Shown: positions 20,510-29,538, numbered from the stretch's first letter. The stretch: 64,000 bases of DNA from Oscillatoria sp. FACHB-1406 (GCF_014698145.1 NZ_JACJSM010000028.1:1-64000); one strand, 5' to 3'. Made by a program: numbers and translations. Notes: generated by a model not told the origin, from the letters alone.

Positions 20510-20532
20510 AAAAAAGAGCTTGAAGAAGCTCT
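20510..20532 (-). terminator. Terminator for the array 3 transcript
   Basis: Stem AGAGCTT / AAGCTCT with a four-base loop. On the minus strand it is followed by six T residues, a classical intrinsic terminator 11 bases past the oldest repeat. Confidence 0.75.
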
Positions 20533-20543
20533 CAAAAACCCTG

Positions 20544-21084
20544 GTTTCCATTCGATTCATTTTCCCCGAAGGGAAAAGCTATTTTCGCTCTAGTGGCTAT
20601 CGCAGTTGGTTGTTTCCATTCGATTCATTTTCCCCGAAGGGAAAAGAATTAACAGCTGAAGAGGTTGCTGCCCTCAGCAACCAGTTTCCATTCGATTCAT
20701 TTTCCCCGAAGGGAAAAGTATGCACTGTAAACCAAAGAAAAGTTGGTATAACAATGGTTAACAGTTTCCATTCGATTCATTTTCCCCGAAGGGAAAAGAG
20801 GGGTTTGAAAAGGGATTGAAGCAACAGTCGCGTTTCCATTCGATTCATTTTCCCCGAAGGGAAAAGATTGGACATGGATGCAACCATGTATGGCACAAAC
20901 CGGTTTCCATTCGATTCATTTTCCCCGAAGGGAAAAGCAATGTTTGCGGGCCATCTCAGACCATAAAGCCGTCTACGGGTTTCCATTCGATTCATTTTCC
21001 CCGAAGGGAAAAGAGTCCCCTAGTCTTAGAGGGGAGGTATACAGTAGTGGTTTCCATTCGATTCATTTTCCCCGAAGGGAAAAG
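20544..21084 (-). CRISPR. CRISPR array 3: 8 repeats, 7 spacers
   Basis: Same repeat as arrays 1 and 2. Starts: 20544, 20612, 20684, 20764, 20832, 20903, 20979, 21050. Spacers are 33-45 nt; the 45-nt one at 20719-20763 is the longest in the window. All eight repeats are perfect, including the leader-distal one, which suggests a younger array or a recent end deletion. Confidence 0.98.
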
Positions 21085-21380
21085 GCTACCCTTCTAGAGG
21101 GCTTGTCCTGACTGCATTATACACCCCTCGATCTGAGGCTCGGCAAAAAAGGGGTAAATAATCGCCACAGATTCTCAATAAGCAGCAAAGTGACCCCCTC
21201 CAAACCCAGACCCAGAGCGGTATCCGAGGCAAACCACGAAAGAATGCGGGTTTCAGCGATCTCGAACTTGCCTCAGCAAATTGAGTAAATGGAAGAAATA
21301 AAGAGTAAAACAAGATTAAAAACGATTTATAAATCTGGAGCATTAAATTTAAGCGAATTCAGGCTTTTGGCTTTTTTGAC
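21085..21380 (-). promoter_or_regulatory. CRISPR leader 3 with promoter
   Basis: Nearly identical to leader 2 to about 21375, then diverges. TATAAT is at 21116-21121 and the -35-like TTGCCG at 21141-21146 (minus strand). Confidence 0.8.
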
Positions 21381-21530
21381 GATGTAGGGAGACGCGCTGA
21401 CACGGGGATGGGATGAAGAGGAAAGTGCGAGTCTTAAAGTGCCTAACTCCTAACTCACGCCTAAAGTGAATTAGAAGCCAGAAAGATCGCTATTACTGTT
21501 CTTTCTCCCCTCGCATTTTCCCCTTTAGTA

Positions 21531-21699
21531 AGCTACGGTGTACACACAACTCATTAGTTGAGTAGTACAGCGGTGCGATCCCCCTAAATCCCCCTTAATA
21601 AGGGGGACTTTGAATCCGGTTCCCCCCTTTTTTAAGGGGGGCTAGGGGGGATCTTCAACCGTCATGCTAGATTTGATCGCTTATGTGTACACCGTAGCT
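21531..21699. mobile_element. MITE-like element with 15-bp terminal inverted repeats
   Basis: AGCTACGGTGTACAC at 21531-21545 is the exact reverse complement of 21685-21699. Both ends are flanked by the direct repeat TTAGTA, a likely 6-bp target duplication. The 169-bp element has no gene; its centre is a long inverted repeat built from CCCCCTTAATAAGGGGG and similar runs. Confidence 0.7.
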
Positions 21700-21928
21700 T
21701 TAGTAAGGGGGGTTAGGGGGGATCGGGAGAGGGGCTGCGGGTGAGGGAAATCAAGACTTTTGGATAATGCACATCAGACGTAACTCATAACCCATAACTC
21801 ATCATTCATAACCCCAAAAAATGCTGCCAACAAATCACTTGTTAGCAGCCAAAAAGCTAAACCATCCCGAACGGGCATTCAGCCGGTTAATCGGAATTCG
21901 TTGAACCCGCGAATTCTGAAATTAAGAT

Positions 21929-21963
21929 GTTTCCATTCAATTCACTTTCCGACCAGCGGAAAG
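21929..21963. repeat. Orphan CRISPR repeat of a second type
   Basis: A single 35-base unit starting GTTTCCATTCAATTCAC and ending GACCAGCGGAAAG. Length and first 9 bases equal those of the local repeat, but the stem differs (CTTTCC...GGAAAG with a different core). It lies 545 bases beyond leader 3 with no second copy. Probably the last trace of an array belonging to a related system. Confidence 0.6.
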
Positions 21964-21966
21964 AAG

Positions 21967-22185
21967 TTACAGATCCGCTTTGCCGTTGCCATCGAGAGAG
22001 AGCGAACGCGAAGCAGATGGAGGTTCAAAAACAACAGTTAACGTTGCATTAGGAATTAATCGTTGAAGAACGTCTAAATGAGCGATCGCATCATTCCGAC
22101 GGCGAAACCTTGCGACAATGATGTGCCGTAAATTGGGCAAAAAACGCACGATACACCAGGGATGCAACCGCTCGATATAGCTCAT
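21967..22185 (-). CDS. Small conserved-looking hypothetical protein
   Basis: 72 residues, starting MSYIERLHPWCIVRFLPN. A beta strand pattern (WCIVRFLP, IIVARF, ATLTVVFEP) with the phrase RRRNDAIAHLDVLQRLIPNA suggests a compact folded domain. I have no functional assignment. It shares strand with the two genes upstream but is separated by about 130 bases. Confidence 0.6.
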   Translation of the reverse strand: MSYIERLHPWCIVRFLPNLRHIIVARFRRRNDAIAHLDVLQRLIPNATLTVVFEPPSASRSLSLDGNGKADL

Positions 22186-22314
22186 TGTTCTTCTCCAATT
22201 ACTAGGTTTTCCTTGCTGCCGTAATACCGTTGTTAACTGTTACAGTAGGGCAAAGGAAGCCAGCAAAAAAGGTCAGATTGACCTTGTACGAGAACGCGGC
22301 ACTTCGGCAACTCA

Positions 22315-22641
22315 TCATTCCGAACTCAGTTCTGGCTTAGGAACGTCGAAACAGGGAATCTGCCAAAGCGATTCGGGAATTTCTTCAAAATGTTCGAGCA
22401 AAAAGTCCATTAACGCTAAATGGCGTAGGTCGTTGCTGGTGGGGCGGCGGTAGTAACGTCCTCGACGAAACCAACCGCGCGTAGTTGAAAGCGAGCGCGA
22501 GCAAATTTCTGCCATTTGTTCGTAGGTCACTCCCCATTTGCGATAAAACTTTTGAGGAGTCATACCCAACTCGCACTGACTGTAGAGGGCAATTAAACGG
22601 AGTTCGCGATCGTCCAGAGAACGAGGATTACTCATCGTCAT
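22315..22641 (-). CDS. HTH-like hypothetical protein
   Basis: About 108 residues starting MTMSNPRSLDDRELRL. The phrase FYRKWGVTYEQMAEICSRSL with the basic GWFRRGRYYRRP resembles a helix-turn-helix with a recognition arm. The start overlaps the stop of the upstream gene by about 14 bases, so the two are translated together. A longer open frame to 22755 lies inside that gene and is not used. Confidence 0.65.
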   Translation of the reverse strand: MTMSNPRSLDDRELRLIALYSQCELGMTPQKFYRKWGVTYEQMAEICSRSLSTTRGWFRRGRYYRRPTSNDLRHLALMDFLLEHFEEIPESLWQIPCFDVPKPELSSE

Positions 22642-23170
22642 AACGCTCCAAATCGTTCTCCCAAGCCGTATCGACAACGCACCACCGTGCAGACGGCGAA
22701 TCTGGGTCGAGCAGAAGCAGGTAGCACCACATCCAGCGACAACGTTCGGGGGCATAGCCGTAAAATCGTCCGATAACGATTCCCCAGTCGTTTAAGCCTG
22801 TCTCTTCATCCTCTAAAGGAATCCAACGCAGGACTTCGCCGAATCGATAACGCGAGGGTTGCGCTTCGAGAAAGAAAGCAGGGGAGTCAGCAGGCAAAGG
22901 AACGGCATTACTCATTGCGAGGATACCGGATAGTTCTTCGGCGCGACCCATTTGGACGGCATACAAATACGCAGTCAGCCAATCGCAGTTTAGATTGGCG
23001 GCAAAATGCTTAATCAGCAAAGCCGTTAAGCTGAATAGCTGTTGAAAATCGCATTCCTTTGCTGTCGTCCGAGCTAACTTTTGCATCAAGGCGATCGCGC
23101 CAAAATCTTCAAGCGCTTTGAGATATCCCGGCGGTTCGGTTTGGAGAATTTTTCGCTGGTAGTCAAACAT
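22628..23170 (-). CDS. Hypothetical protein, first of a two-gene operon
   Basis: 180 residues, starting MFDYQRKILQTEPPGYLKAL. Helical N-terminal two thirds; the C-terminal part is Trp- and Asp-rich (WGIVIGRFYGYAPERCRWMW). No motif is recognised. It is the fourth gene in the window whose ATG follows directly after TAACTC-type heptamers with no ribosome site. Function unknown. Confidence 0.6.
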   Translation of the reverse strand: MFDYQRKILQTEPPGYLKALEDFGAIALMQKLARTTAKECDFQQLFSLTALLIKHFAANLNCDWLTAYLYAVQMGRAEELSGILAMSNAVPLPADSPAFFLEAQPSRYRFGEVLRWIPLEDEETGLNDWGIVIGRFYGYAPERCRWMWCYLLLLDPDSPSARWCVVDTAWENDLERYDDE

Positions 23171-23221
23171 TTGGAGTTATGAGTTATGAATGATGAGTTA
23201 TGAGTGATGAGTTATGAGTGA
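23171..23221. repeat. STRR heptamers before the 23170 gene
   Basis: Units of AGTTATG/AGTGATG on the plus strand (CATAACT on the coding strand) directly adjoin the start codon. Confidence 0.75.
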
Positions 23222-23224
23222 ATG

Positions 23225-23405
23225 GCACTGACTTAAGAAAGAATAAATTGCGAAAAGATCGAGTTTCGTAGTAGACCGGCAAGCTTAAAACAGTGGGTAG
23301 CGAAATTCGTAGAATCTCTGCTACGTCTTGATTTCAGCAATCTCTTTGCCCCTCGAATTAAGAGTTTCGTAGGGTGGGCAACGCCCACCAGCCTTAAGTC
23401 AGTGC
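23225..23405. mobile_element. MITE-like element with 13-bp inverted ends
   Basis: GCACTGACTTAAG at 23225-23237 is the exact reverse complement of 23393-23405. The 181-bp interior carries the palindrome GTGGGCAACGCCCAC near 23375 and no gene. No clear target duplication. Confidence 0.55.
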
Positions 23406-23508
23406 TATTGAATGATGAGCGATCGAATCGAGCGAAATCTATGGTTGTCAACGCACCATTTAATGTCATTCAATGCGAACTTAGAGCGATGGTAACAATA
23501 ACCAAATA

Positions 23509-23661
23509 ATTCGTAATTCGTAATTCGTAATTCGTAATTCTAAGTTACAATTCTCTAATTATAATTAGAAAAAAGTCGATAATTCCCAGTAACAATATTC
23601 AATTCCTCAACGACCGTCATGGGGTAATAATTACGAACTACGAATTATTAATTACGAATTA
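23509..23661. repeat. Two opposed STRR blocks upstream of cas2 end
   Basis: GTAATTC units at 23509-23540 and their reverse complement GAATTAC units at 23628-23661 flank about 90 bases containing CTAATTATAATTAG. As an inverted pair they could fold and may end the cas2 transcript. Confidence 0.5.
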
Positions 23662-23747
23662 TGTTGACTTGAGAGGCGAGAACAATTTGAAACTTCGCAT
23701 TGGGGACGAAAATTTCAATTTTCTCAAGAGATAGAGTCCAAGGGAAT

Positions 23748-24029
23748 TCAGACAATGAAGGCTGCATCCGCGATCGCAAACTCCGGTAGAACGCCCAGAA
23801 TTTTGACATCGCGCCGACAGCGTTCTGAAAGCGGATAGAAGCGGAGTTGGTCTTGCTTGAGATCGAGCAATTTGGACAGTTTTTGGGCTAACTTCGAGTA
23901 TTGCTGCTCGTCTGCGATGACCTCAAACACCGATTTTTGTATCCGCAGTCCATAAGCTTCGAGTAACTTCGCCACCTTCGTGCGACGGCTGTCATTTGTA
24001 ATGTCGTAACAAATGAGATAGAGGGTCAT
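23748..24029 (-). CDS. cas2: Cas2, spacer-integration subunit
   Basis: 93 residues. Cas2 dimers join two Cas1 dimers in the complex that inserts spacers. The N-terminal ferredoxin-like strand LYLICYDITND with the conserved Asp, then RRTKVAKLLEAYGLRIQKSVFE, is diagnostic. I chose the ATG at 24029 over an upstream in-frame start at 24092 because the protein then begins at the canonical MTLYLICYD. It follows rt-cas1 by about 100 bases on the same strand, as one adaptation unit. Confidence 0.93.
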   Translation of the reverse strand: MTLYLICYDITNDSRRTKVAKLLEAYGLRIQKSVFEVIADEQQYSKLAQKLSKLLDLKQDQLRFYPLSERCRRDVKILGVLPEFAIADAAFIV

Positions 24030-24128
24030 AATGTGACGCGGGAATAAAGTGACAAACCGGAGGTCGTAGGGTGGAGGAAAGATGGAACCCAACTCGATAA
24101 ATTTCTCCTTCCTCCCCGCGTCTTTTCG

Positions 24129-26144
24129 CTACGCTTCCCAAAACATGGGTCGATAGCCGTCGGTATCCCCCATCACGCAGGAAACATACTCGCGCACCTG
24201 TAACTCCAAGCAGCGACGCAAGCTAACTTTGTAGCCGGTATAGGGATGGGTCATTTCCTCGAGTAATTTTTCTTCCCAATGCTTGAGAAATTTCTTGAGA
24301 GCATCAACGTGCAGATATACGCCACCGCGCTCGTCAGCCGGTGTAAAGTCCTCTGGCGTAAAGATTTTTCGGTTAACCAGATAAGCAACCAAAGAATCAA
24401 CCGCTCGAGCGCGAAATTCTTCCACCAAGTCCGACACTAAGGCAGGATGATTGTCTCGGGGAACGTGCAGGTTCCCAAAGTGAGTATGCAAGCCGATCGC
24501 TTCGACGAACGAATGAACATTTTGGCTTAAGAGGGTGTAGCCTAGGCTCAGTAGGCTGTTAATCGGGTCGGTGGGAGGACGCTTCGTGCGGCGCTCGAAG
24601 CTAAACGTTTCCTCAAAAAAAGATCCCAGCCCTTGGAAGTAAACGGTTGCAGCTTTCCCCTCGTAACCGCGCAACGCATCCATCGATTCAGCTAGGGGGA
24701 GGTCGTTCATTAACTGGGCAATATTCTCTATGGCTTGCTTGGCTTTTTCGCTGCGGCGGCGGCGATTCAAACGCATCAATAAGACGCGCGAGTTATGCAG
24801 CTTTGCCCGCACGATCGCTTCAGCTTGCGCTCGGCAAAACTCTGGCTCTTCAGCACGTCGGACTTGTTGAGCTAAGTAGTTAACTTTAGCTTGCCCTTCC
24901 GTTTCCAAGCGCCCGAAATAGCGTCCCCGTTGGGAGAGATACATCACGGGAATGCGGCGGGAGAGGGCGAGGCGTACCGCACCGTGGGAGACATTGCAGC
25001 AGCCAAATAGAACGACGTGACTGACGCGGTTAACGGGGATTTGACAGCGCAGTTCGCCCCCTTGAAAGACGCGAAATTGGGAGTTCTGCGCTTTGAGATA
25101 GGAACCTTGTTCGGTGATGTAAAGGGTAGTCATGGATTCGATGAAGAAATGATGGGGGTTGGATGCAACCGCAGGGGTTGTTTTGGAGACGGTTGAAAGC
25201 GTGCAGGTTTTGGGGGGTTGGGAGAGAAAGGAATGGATGCAAATCGCTCGCGGGCGGGCGGGTGTCCCCGAAGGAGTGAGGGGCAGATTTCCGGCGTTAG
25301 GAAGAACCGGCGGCGGTGCAAAAACCTGTCCTTGTTGGAATTGGTAGCCGAGAAAACTGAACTCGCGCTCCGGTGATACAATTTGCGTTTTCTGGGGTTG
25401 GAGCTTGAGATAAATATTCGCCAACCAAGTTTCGATTTGGTCGAGGGTGCGTTCGGCAGCCGCGAGACTGTTACAGGCAATGGCAAAGTCATCGCCGTAA
25501 CGAACGAGGTTGATGTCGTGCCGCAAACAGGCGCGATCGAATTCGTTTAGGTACAGATTGGCAAGCGCGCCGGAGAGAACGGCTCCTTGCAGCACGCCTT
25601 GTTTGGGATTAAGGCGACGACCTTTGACGACAATCCCCGATTCAAGTTGTTGTTTGACCAGTTGGACGACAACTGAATCGAGGTGCAGGCGTTCTACTGC
25701 GGCCAGCAGTAGCGCCCAGCAGAGATTGTCGAAGAAGTTTTCGATGTCCGATTTGATAATCCAAGTCGGTTGGTACTGGTAGTAGAAGTGCAGGTGTTTG
25801 ACAGCCGTTTGAATCCCGCGACCGGGGCGATAAGCATAGCTACAGTCAGCAAATTCTTCTTCGAGGGGCAGGTAAAGCTCTTCGAGGAGATACCGTTGGA
25901 CGACGCGATCGCGCACTGTTGGAATTCCCAACAAGCGCTTGCCACCGTTATGTTTTTGCAAGTAAAATCCCCGCGCCGGACTGGGTTTGTAGCTTTCGCG
26001 CTCTAGCTGGGACTGGAGAATTAAGAGTTGTTCTTCTTTAACTCCAGAAAACAAGTCAACTGTAATACCGTCAATTCCCGCACTGCGACTTCCCCGACGT
26101 ACCAGTTCCCAAGCGTACTTGAGGTCGGCAACAGTAAATCGCAT
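24129..26144 (-). CDS. cas1: Reverse transcriptase-Cas1 fusion
   Basis: 671 residues. RT-Cas1 fusions allow type III systems to take spacers from RNA through reverse transcription. Residues 1 to about 280 form a group II-like RT: motif A IKSDIENFFDN, RxxQG-like NPKQGVLQGAVLSG, and the active site YGDD at 216-219. A Pro- and Ser-rich linker covers about 280-337. Cas1 begins at M338 (TLYITEQGSYLK) and has the metal ligands in GYEGKAAT (Glu), FGNLHVPRD (His) and SDLVEEFRA (acidic). All key residues are present, so both activities are expected. Unlike some relatives it has no Cas6 domain at the N-terminus. Confidence 0.96.
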   Translation of the reverse strand: MRFTVADLKYAWELVRRGSRSAGIDGITVDLFSGVKEEQLLILQSQLERESYKPSPARGFYLQKHNGGKRLLGIPTVRDRVVQRYLLEELYLPLEEEFADCSYAYRPGRGIQTAVKHLHFYYQYQPTWIIKSDIENFFDNLCWALLLAAVERLHLDSVVVQLVKQQLESGIVVKGRRLNPKQGVLQGAVLSGALANLYLNEFDRACLRHDINLVRYGDDFAIACNSLAAAERTLDQIETWLANIYLKLQPQKTQIVSPEREFSFLGYQFQQGQVFAPPPVLPNAGNLPLTPSGTPARPRAICIHSFLSQPPKTCTLSTVSKTTPAVASNPHHFFIESMTTLYITEQGSYLKAQNSQFRVFQGGELRCQIPVNRVSHVVLFGCCNVSHGAVRLALSRRIPVMYLSQRGRYFGRLETEGQAKVNYLAQQVRRAEEPEFCRAQAEAIVRAKLHNSRVLLMRLNRRRRSEKAKQAIENIAQLMNDLPLAESMDALRGYEGKAATVYFQGLGSFFEETFSFERRTKRPPTDPINSLLSLGYTLLSQNVHSFVEAIGLHTHFGNLHVPRDNHPALVSDLVEEFRARAVDSLVAYLVNRKIFTPEDFTPADERGGVYLHVDALKKFLKHWEEKLLEEMTHPYTGYKVSLRRCLELQVREYVSCVMGDTDGYRPMFWEA

Positions 26145-26625
26145 CAGTTATTTAGGGTTATGGATTGTGGGTTTTAGGGTTTAAGTTTTAGCGGTTAATG
26201 CTCGCCCCATCCCGTGTCTCTTTCTACAAATTGCCTCCAAATGCTGTGTTGTGATTTCAATCTTTGCAAGGAGGTATTTGAGTCCGTACTTGAGTTGAAA
26301 AAAAGAACCTGATTTCGTAGCTGAGTTCATGCCCGAGCTTGCCCCTCCTATTTCCCGTGGCGTGAAGAGGCAATTTTGGTAAAAGATCGTTTCCGAGGCT
26401 CCATATCCTCTTTAAGCCGTTGCGATCCGCGAACCGAACGATCTCTGCACAACTTGTAAAATCCTCAATTATTTCTACGCGCGAAAACGTCAGATGGTGT
26501 AGGGGCGCGATCCTCTTCCATTGAATAACGTGGCATAATCTGTTGAATGGCGATCGGACTCTTGCTTCTATAACTCTTATTCTGTAGGATTTTGAGCTTA
26601 TTTGGAGTCTTGGAGGGTAGCACCA
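26145..26625. other. Non-coding stretch upstream of rt-cas1
   Basis: No convincing gene. It must hold the rt-cas1 promoter. GATCGC-containing sites and a short AT-rich run near 26150-26180 are visible, nothing more. Confidence 0.4.
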
Positions 26626-26736
26626 ATGTACGCCGTCAGAATTGAGGAACGCGTATTACTCTGGGTTTGTACGGGGGAAAATATCGCAACGCCGCTCTCG
26701 GCGCGCGATTTCTCGGGCGCGAATTTTGGGCATTGA
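26626..26736 (+). CDS. Possible 36-residue ORF
   Basis: ATG at 26626 preceded by GGAGG at good spacing. Reads MYAVRIEERVLLWVCTGENI and ends GANFGH. Too short to judge; it could be a truncated gene head. Confidence 0.22.
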   Translation: MYAVRIEERVLLWVCTGENIATPLSARDFSGANFGH

Positions 26737-26745
26737 TGAAGGATT

Positions 26746-27033
26746 TTAGAATGGCAGTTGAAGTTGTCCGATGGAAATATTGGATTGCCCGCGATTGTGG
26801 TAGCTCAAATGACAGCCCGTACACAAAGCGACTAGATTATCGGGGCGATTGTCTTCGGGTATGCGATTGTAATGGTGAACGTTGAGAGTGCGTTGAAACC
26901 GTTCCGATTTGGAGAGGGTGGAGGTGTCTTCCCCCGGTCGAAGACATTGCATCCCGCATTTTTGGCATTTCCAGTTGGCAAGATGTTTGAGGCTCAAAGC
27001 GATTTCTTCCCAATCGTCGGTGTAACGTGACAT
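26746..27033 (-). CDS. Small HNH endonuclease
   Basis: 95 residues. HNH proteins are metal-dependent DNA-cutting enzymes. Zinc-binding CxxC pairs are seen in WKCQKCGMQC and CTGC, and the catalytic core reads NVHHYNRIPEDNRPDNLVALC followed by HLSYHN, matching the H-N-H pattern. The short size, single-domain form and position beside the mobilisation genes suggest a mobile-element enzyme. The substrate is unknown. Confidence 0.85.
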   Translation of the reverse strand: MSRYTDDWEEIALSLKHLANWKCQKCGMQCLRPGEDTSTLSKSERFQRTLNVHHYNRIPEDNRPDNLVALCTGCHLSYHNRGQSNISIGQLQLPF

Positions 27034-27182
27034 GGCGGGACTTTAAAGAGCATCGATTCAAGTTAATGTATCGCATAATTTTGGCGATCGCACTGAGAGG
27101 ATTAGTGGTGAATTATTAGATTATGCCGTCAGTTTGGAGCTACTTATAGGGTCATCCAAAACCGTTTCAATGGGTCGCGCGG

Positions 27183-28571
27183 CTATTCCAGTTCCATCTG
27201 TTTCTTCTTTTTCCGTTTCGGCGGCTTTGGCTGTTGCGGGGGTGGAGGGGTTTTGGCAATGTATGCCTCGTATTCTGGGGTATTGGGGGGTAGTGGGTAT
27301 TTCTGGGTGTCGGAGGTACGCGTGCCGGGTGGCACGGGTGCAGCAGTAATTTCTGCTGCAATTTCGGGTTGTTCCTTTTCGGGTTGTCCGCCCGTAATCT
27401 TAGAGGTTGTAGGTCTGCGATTCTCTTCGGGCTTGGGTTTCGGCATCTTAGACTTGCTCGCCAGCGACGGGTTATCGGCTGCGCTCGGGTAAGGCTCCGA
27501 AGAGCGGTGCGCTGGTTCGTCTGTTGCCGCTGCTGCTGCTGCGGTTGTTGTTGTTGCAGGGTTTGCAGCGGTTTCGGAGGTTGTAGACTTTGTAGATTTT
27601 GCCGCTGCCGTCGGGGTTGCATCAGTTTCGGGTGTTGTCGTCGTTTCGGAGGTTGCAGCGGCTTTTTCGTATTCAGCGATTGCAGCGATACTGCGTTGAA
27701 GTGCTTCTTCGAGAACGGGGCGATCCGCGAAGCGGATCCCTTCGGGCGCGCGTAGAGGGGAAAATCTTACCCCGCGTTCGGAGAGGAGTTTGCGGAAGCT
27801 GCTGCCTTTGAGCTTGTAACCGGGAATTTTTACGCCCTCGTAGGTGTAGCTGAAACCGAGGGGCAGGGTTCGCCCTTTCACCAGTTTCGGGTAAACTTCA
27901 ACGCCTTGTTCCTGGAGTCGGTGGATGAAGTCGCTAAAGGTGGGTTTATCGGCGCTGGCGGTGGCGATCGCTTCTTGAATGTATTGGCTGGCGATAACTT
28001 TAGGGGGTTCGTCTCGCAGCCCTTCTTCGTATTCCCGCGTCTCTTTCTTATACCGCTGCACTTGTCCGTGGGTGGGACGGCGCATTGAAACTTCCCAACT
28101 CGATTGCAATTGAACGAGATTGTATTGGGCTTCTAGCTTCCGGGCGATTTCCTGAACGCGGTAGGTTTCATAGCTATCTGAGGTTCGTTGTCCGTGGAAG
28201 GTAATGCTGTTAACGACGATGTGGATGTGGTCGTGGTCGTGTACCCAATCGTGTCCGGGGTCGTCCCGGTGATGGTCGATGATGACGTACTGGTTGCTGG
28301 TGTAGCCCATTCCTTTCACGATGTCGTGAGCGATCGCTCGTTTGGTTCGATCGTCTATTTCGCCGTCCTCGGGGGCGAAGGCGACGGCTATATGTTTGAC
28401 GGGTTTCTTGACTTGGGTTCGTCTTTGGGCGAAGGCGTTGAACTTGGCACTCAGTTCTGATGCTGTTTTTTCGGTGACGTTCCCTCCGATTACGCGAGGT
28501 TGTTTGGTGGATTTGAGCAGGTAATCAAAGGTTTTTTTAAAGCTGCTGCTGCTGTTAATCTTGCAAATCAT
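27183..28571 (-). CDS. Relaxase / mobilisation nuclease (MobA/VirD2 type)
   Basis: 462 residues from the ATG at 28571, which overlaps the MobC stop by 17 bases; an upstream in-frame start lies inside mobC. Relaxases nick oriT and stay bound to the 5' end through a Tyr. The N-terminal motif is SSSSFKKTFDYLLKS (Tyr about residue 16), and the metal-binding box HDHDHIHIVVNSI is near 118-130. The domain fills about 1-250. The C-terminal 180 residues are low-complexity (Ala/Thr, then Pro/Lys) and poorly ordered. A palindromic GATCCGC-GCGGATC repeat is built into the coding sequence near 27718-27740. Confidence 0.92.
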   Translation of the reverse strand: MICKINSSSSFKKTFDYLLKSTKQPRVIGGNVTEKTASELSAKFNAFAQRRTQVKKPVKHIAVAFAPEDGEIDDRTKRAIAHDIVKGMGYTSNQYVIIDHHRDDPGHDWVHDHDHIHIVVNSITFHGQRTSDSYETYRVQEIARKLEAQYNLVQLQSSWEVSMRRPTHGQVQRYKKETREYEEGLRDEPPKVIASQYIQEAIATASADKPTFSDFIHRLQEQGVEVYPKLVKGRTLPLGFSYTYEGVKIPGYKLKGSSFRKLLSERGVRFSPLRAPEGIRFADRPVLEEALQRSIAAIAEYEKAAATSETTTTPETDATPTAAAKSTKSTTSETAANPATTTTAAAAAATDEPAHRSSEPYPSAADNPSLASKSKMPKPKPEENRRPTTSKITGGQPEKEQPEIAAEITAAPVPPGTRTSDTQKYPLPPNTPEYEAYIAKTPPPPQQPKPPKRKKKKQMELE

Positions 28572-28974
28572 CGGCTTTGGTTTTAGATTTGGGGGCGATT
28601 GCCAAGTCAACTTTTTCTTGGGTTCGATCGATGAGATGAAGCGCCTCTAAGAGTTTACGGGCCGCACTTTCCTGTTGGGCTGGGTCTGAATCTAGATCGT
28701 CGTTTGCTAGCGTTAGGAGTTCTTTCAGGTTCGCTAGGAGTTCGCAGACTGTCGCCGTTATAGGCGATATGGGTTTGGGTAGGTGTTTGCCTAAGCTTCG
28801 TTGTCTGACGTAGGCGGAGAGAGTCAGTCCTCTGACGCTGGCGGCGGCGGTAATGACTTCTATCTCGCTTTTACGGTAGCGGATGGTGAGGTATTCGGTT
28901 ATATTTTCTCTGGGTTTGGGGGTTTTGCGGGTTTTTCTTTTCGGGGTTTGGGTCGAGTTAGCGCGCGATCGCAT
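28555..28974 (-). CDS. MobC-like relaxosome accessory protein
   Basis: 139 residues. MobC proteins help the relaxase by binding and melting oriT. A basic N-terminal tail (RKTRKTPKP) leads into a ribbon-helix-helix-like segment ITEYLTIRYRKSEIEVITAA and LTLSAYVRQRSL, then a helical region. Its stop overlaps the relaxase start. The gene heads a two-gene operon, so oriT should lie just upstream, to the right of 28974. Confidence 0.82.
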   Translation of the reverse strand: MRSRANSTQTPKRKTRKTPKPRENITEYLTIRYRKSEIEVITAAASVRGLTLSAYVRQRSLGKHLPKPISPITATVCELLANLKELLTLANDDLDSDPAQQESAARKLLEALHLIDRTQEKVDLAIAPKSKTKADDLQD

Positions 28975-29173
28975 TTTTAAATTTTCCCTCTTGTTCTGTA
29001 TAAACTGCTAAGGTTGCTTTAACCGGGATGATAAGATGGTTTTCAGGCTTTTTCAACTCATAAAAATCGCAATTTTTGTGGGATTATATCACCACTGGAC
29101 TCCGGCCGTGTAACGGCGTAAATCCGGGGTTCTTCGGCTGCCATCGTTGCGGGTGCGTTGGTCAGCATTTTGT
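28975..29173. promoter_or_regulatory. Candidate oriT and mob promoter region
   Basis: About 200 bases between mobC and the direct-repeat block. AT-rich near 29040-29090 with AAAATCGCAATTTTTGTGGG, then a GC-rich part with CCGTGTAACGG. In many mobilisable plasmids oriT sits here; no nic consensus could be assigned. Confidence 0.35.
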
Positions 29174-29400
29174 TGAGTCATTGCTGAGCAATTGCTGAGT
29201 CATTGTTGAGTCATTGCTGAGTCATTGCTGAGCAATTGCTGAGTAATTGTGTGATGTTGGGGGTTGGGGGTTGTGTTTTTAGAGTGGGTCTGCCAAAATG
29301 CTGAGTAATAGCTGAGCATTAGCTGAGCATTAGCTGAGTAATAGCTGAGTAATAGCTGAGTAATAGCTGAGTAATTGCTGAGTAATTGCTGAAAAAATGC
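29174..29400. repeat. Two blocks of 11-bp direct repeats (iteron-like)
   Basis: Seven head-to-tail units of TGAGTCATTGC type at 29174-29250 and nine of TGAGTAATAGC type at 29302-29400, the last degenerate. An 11-bp period puts all units on one face of the helix, as in plasmid replication iterons or parC centromeres. The block stands just before a gene pair whose second member is ParM-like, favouring a centromere. Confidence 0.8.
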
Positions 29401-29538
29401 GAATAGGAATTGCTTGAGCGGATAGTAGTCGGTTATGAGTAGAGGTAAGGAATGTAGAGAATGAGTGGGTGAAATGTGGAGGAACAACGTTATAAGAGAT
29501 AGGGATTTAACGAACCCATTAAATGAGGATGTATTAAA

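Noticed and set aside
23233-23469. 78-residue minus-strand frame
   Set aside because: It spans the MITE at 23225-23405 and has no recognisable features.
24129-26144. Group II intron or retron as the source of the RT
   Set aside because: The RT is fused in frame to a complete Cas1, and no intron RNA domain or retron RNA is recognisable around it.
29200-29487. Minus-strand Ser/Tyr/Leu-rich frame
   Set aside because: It is the translation of the 11-bp direct repeats.
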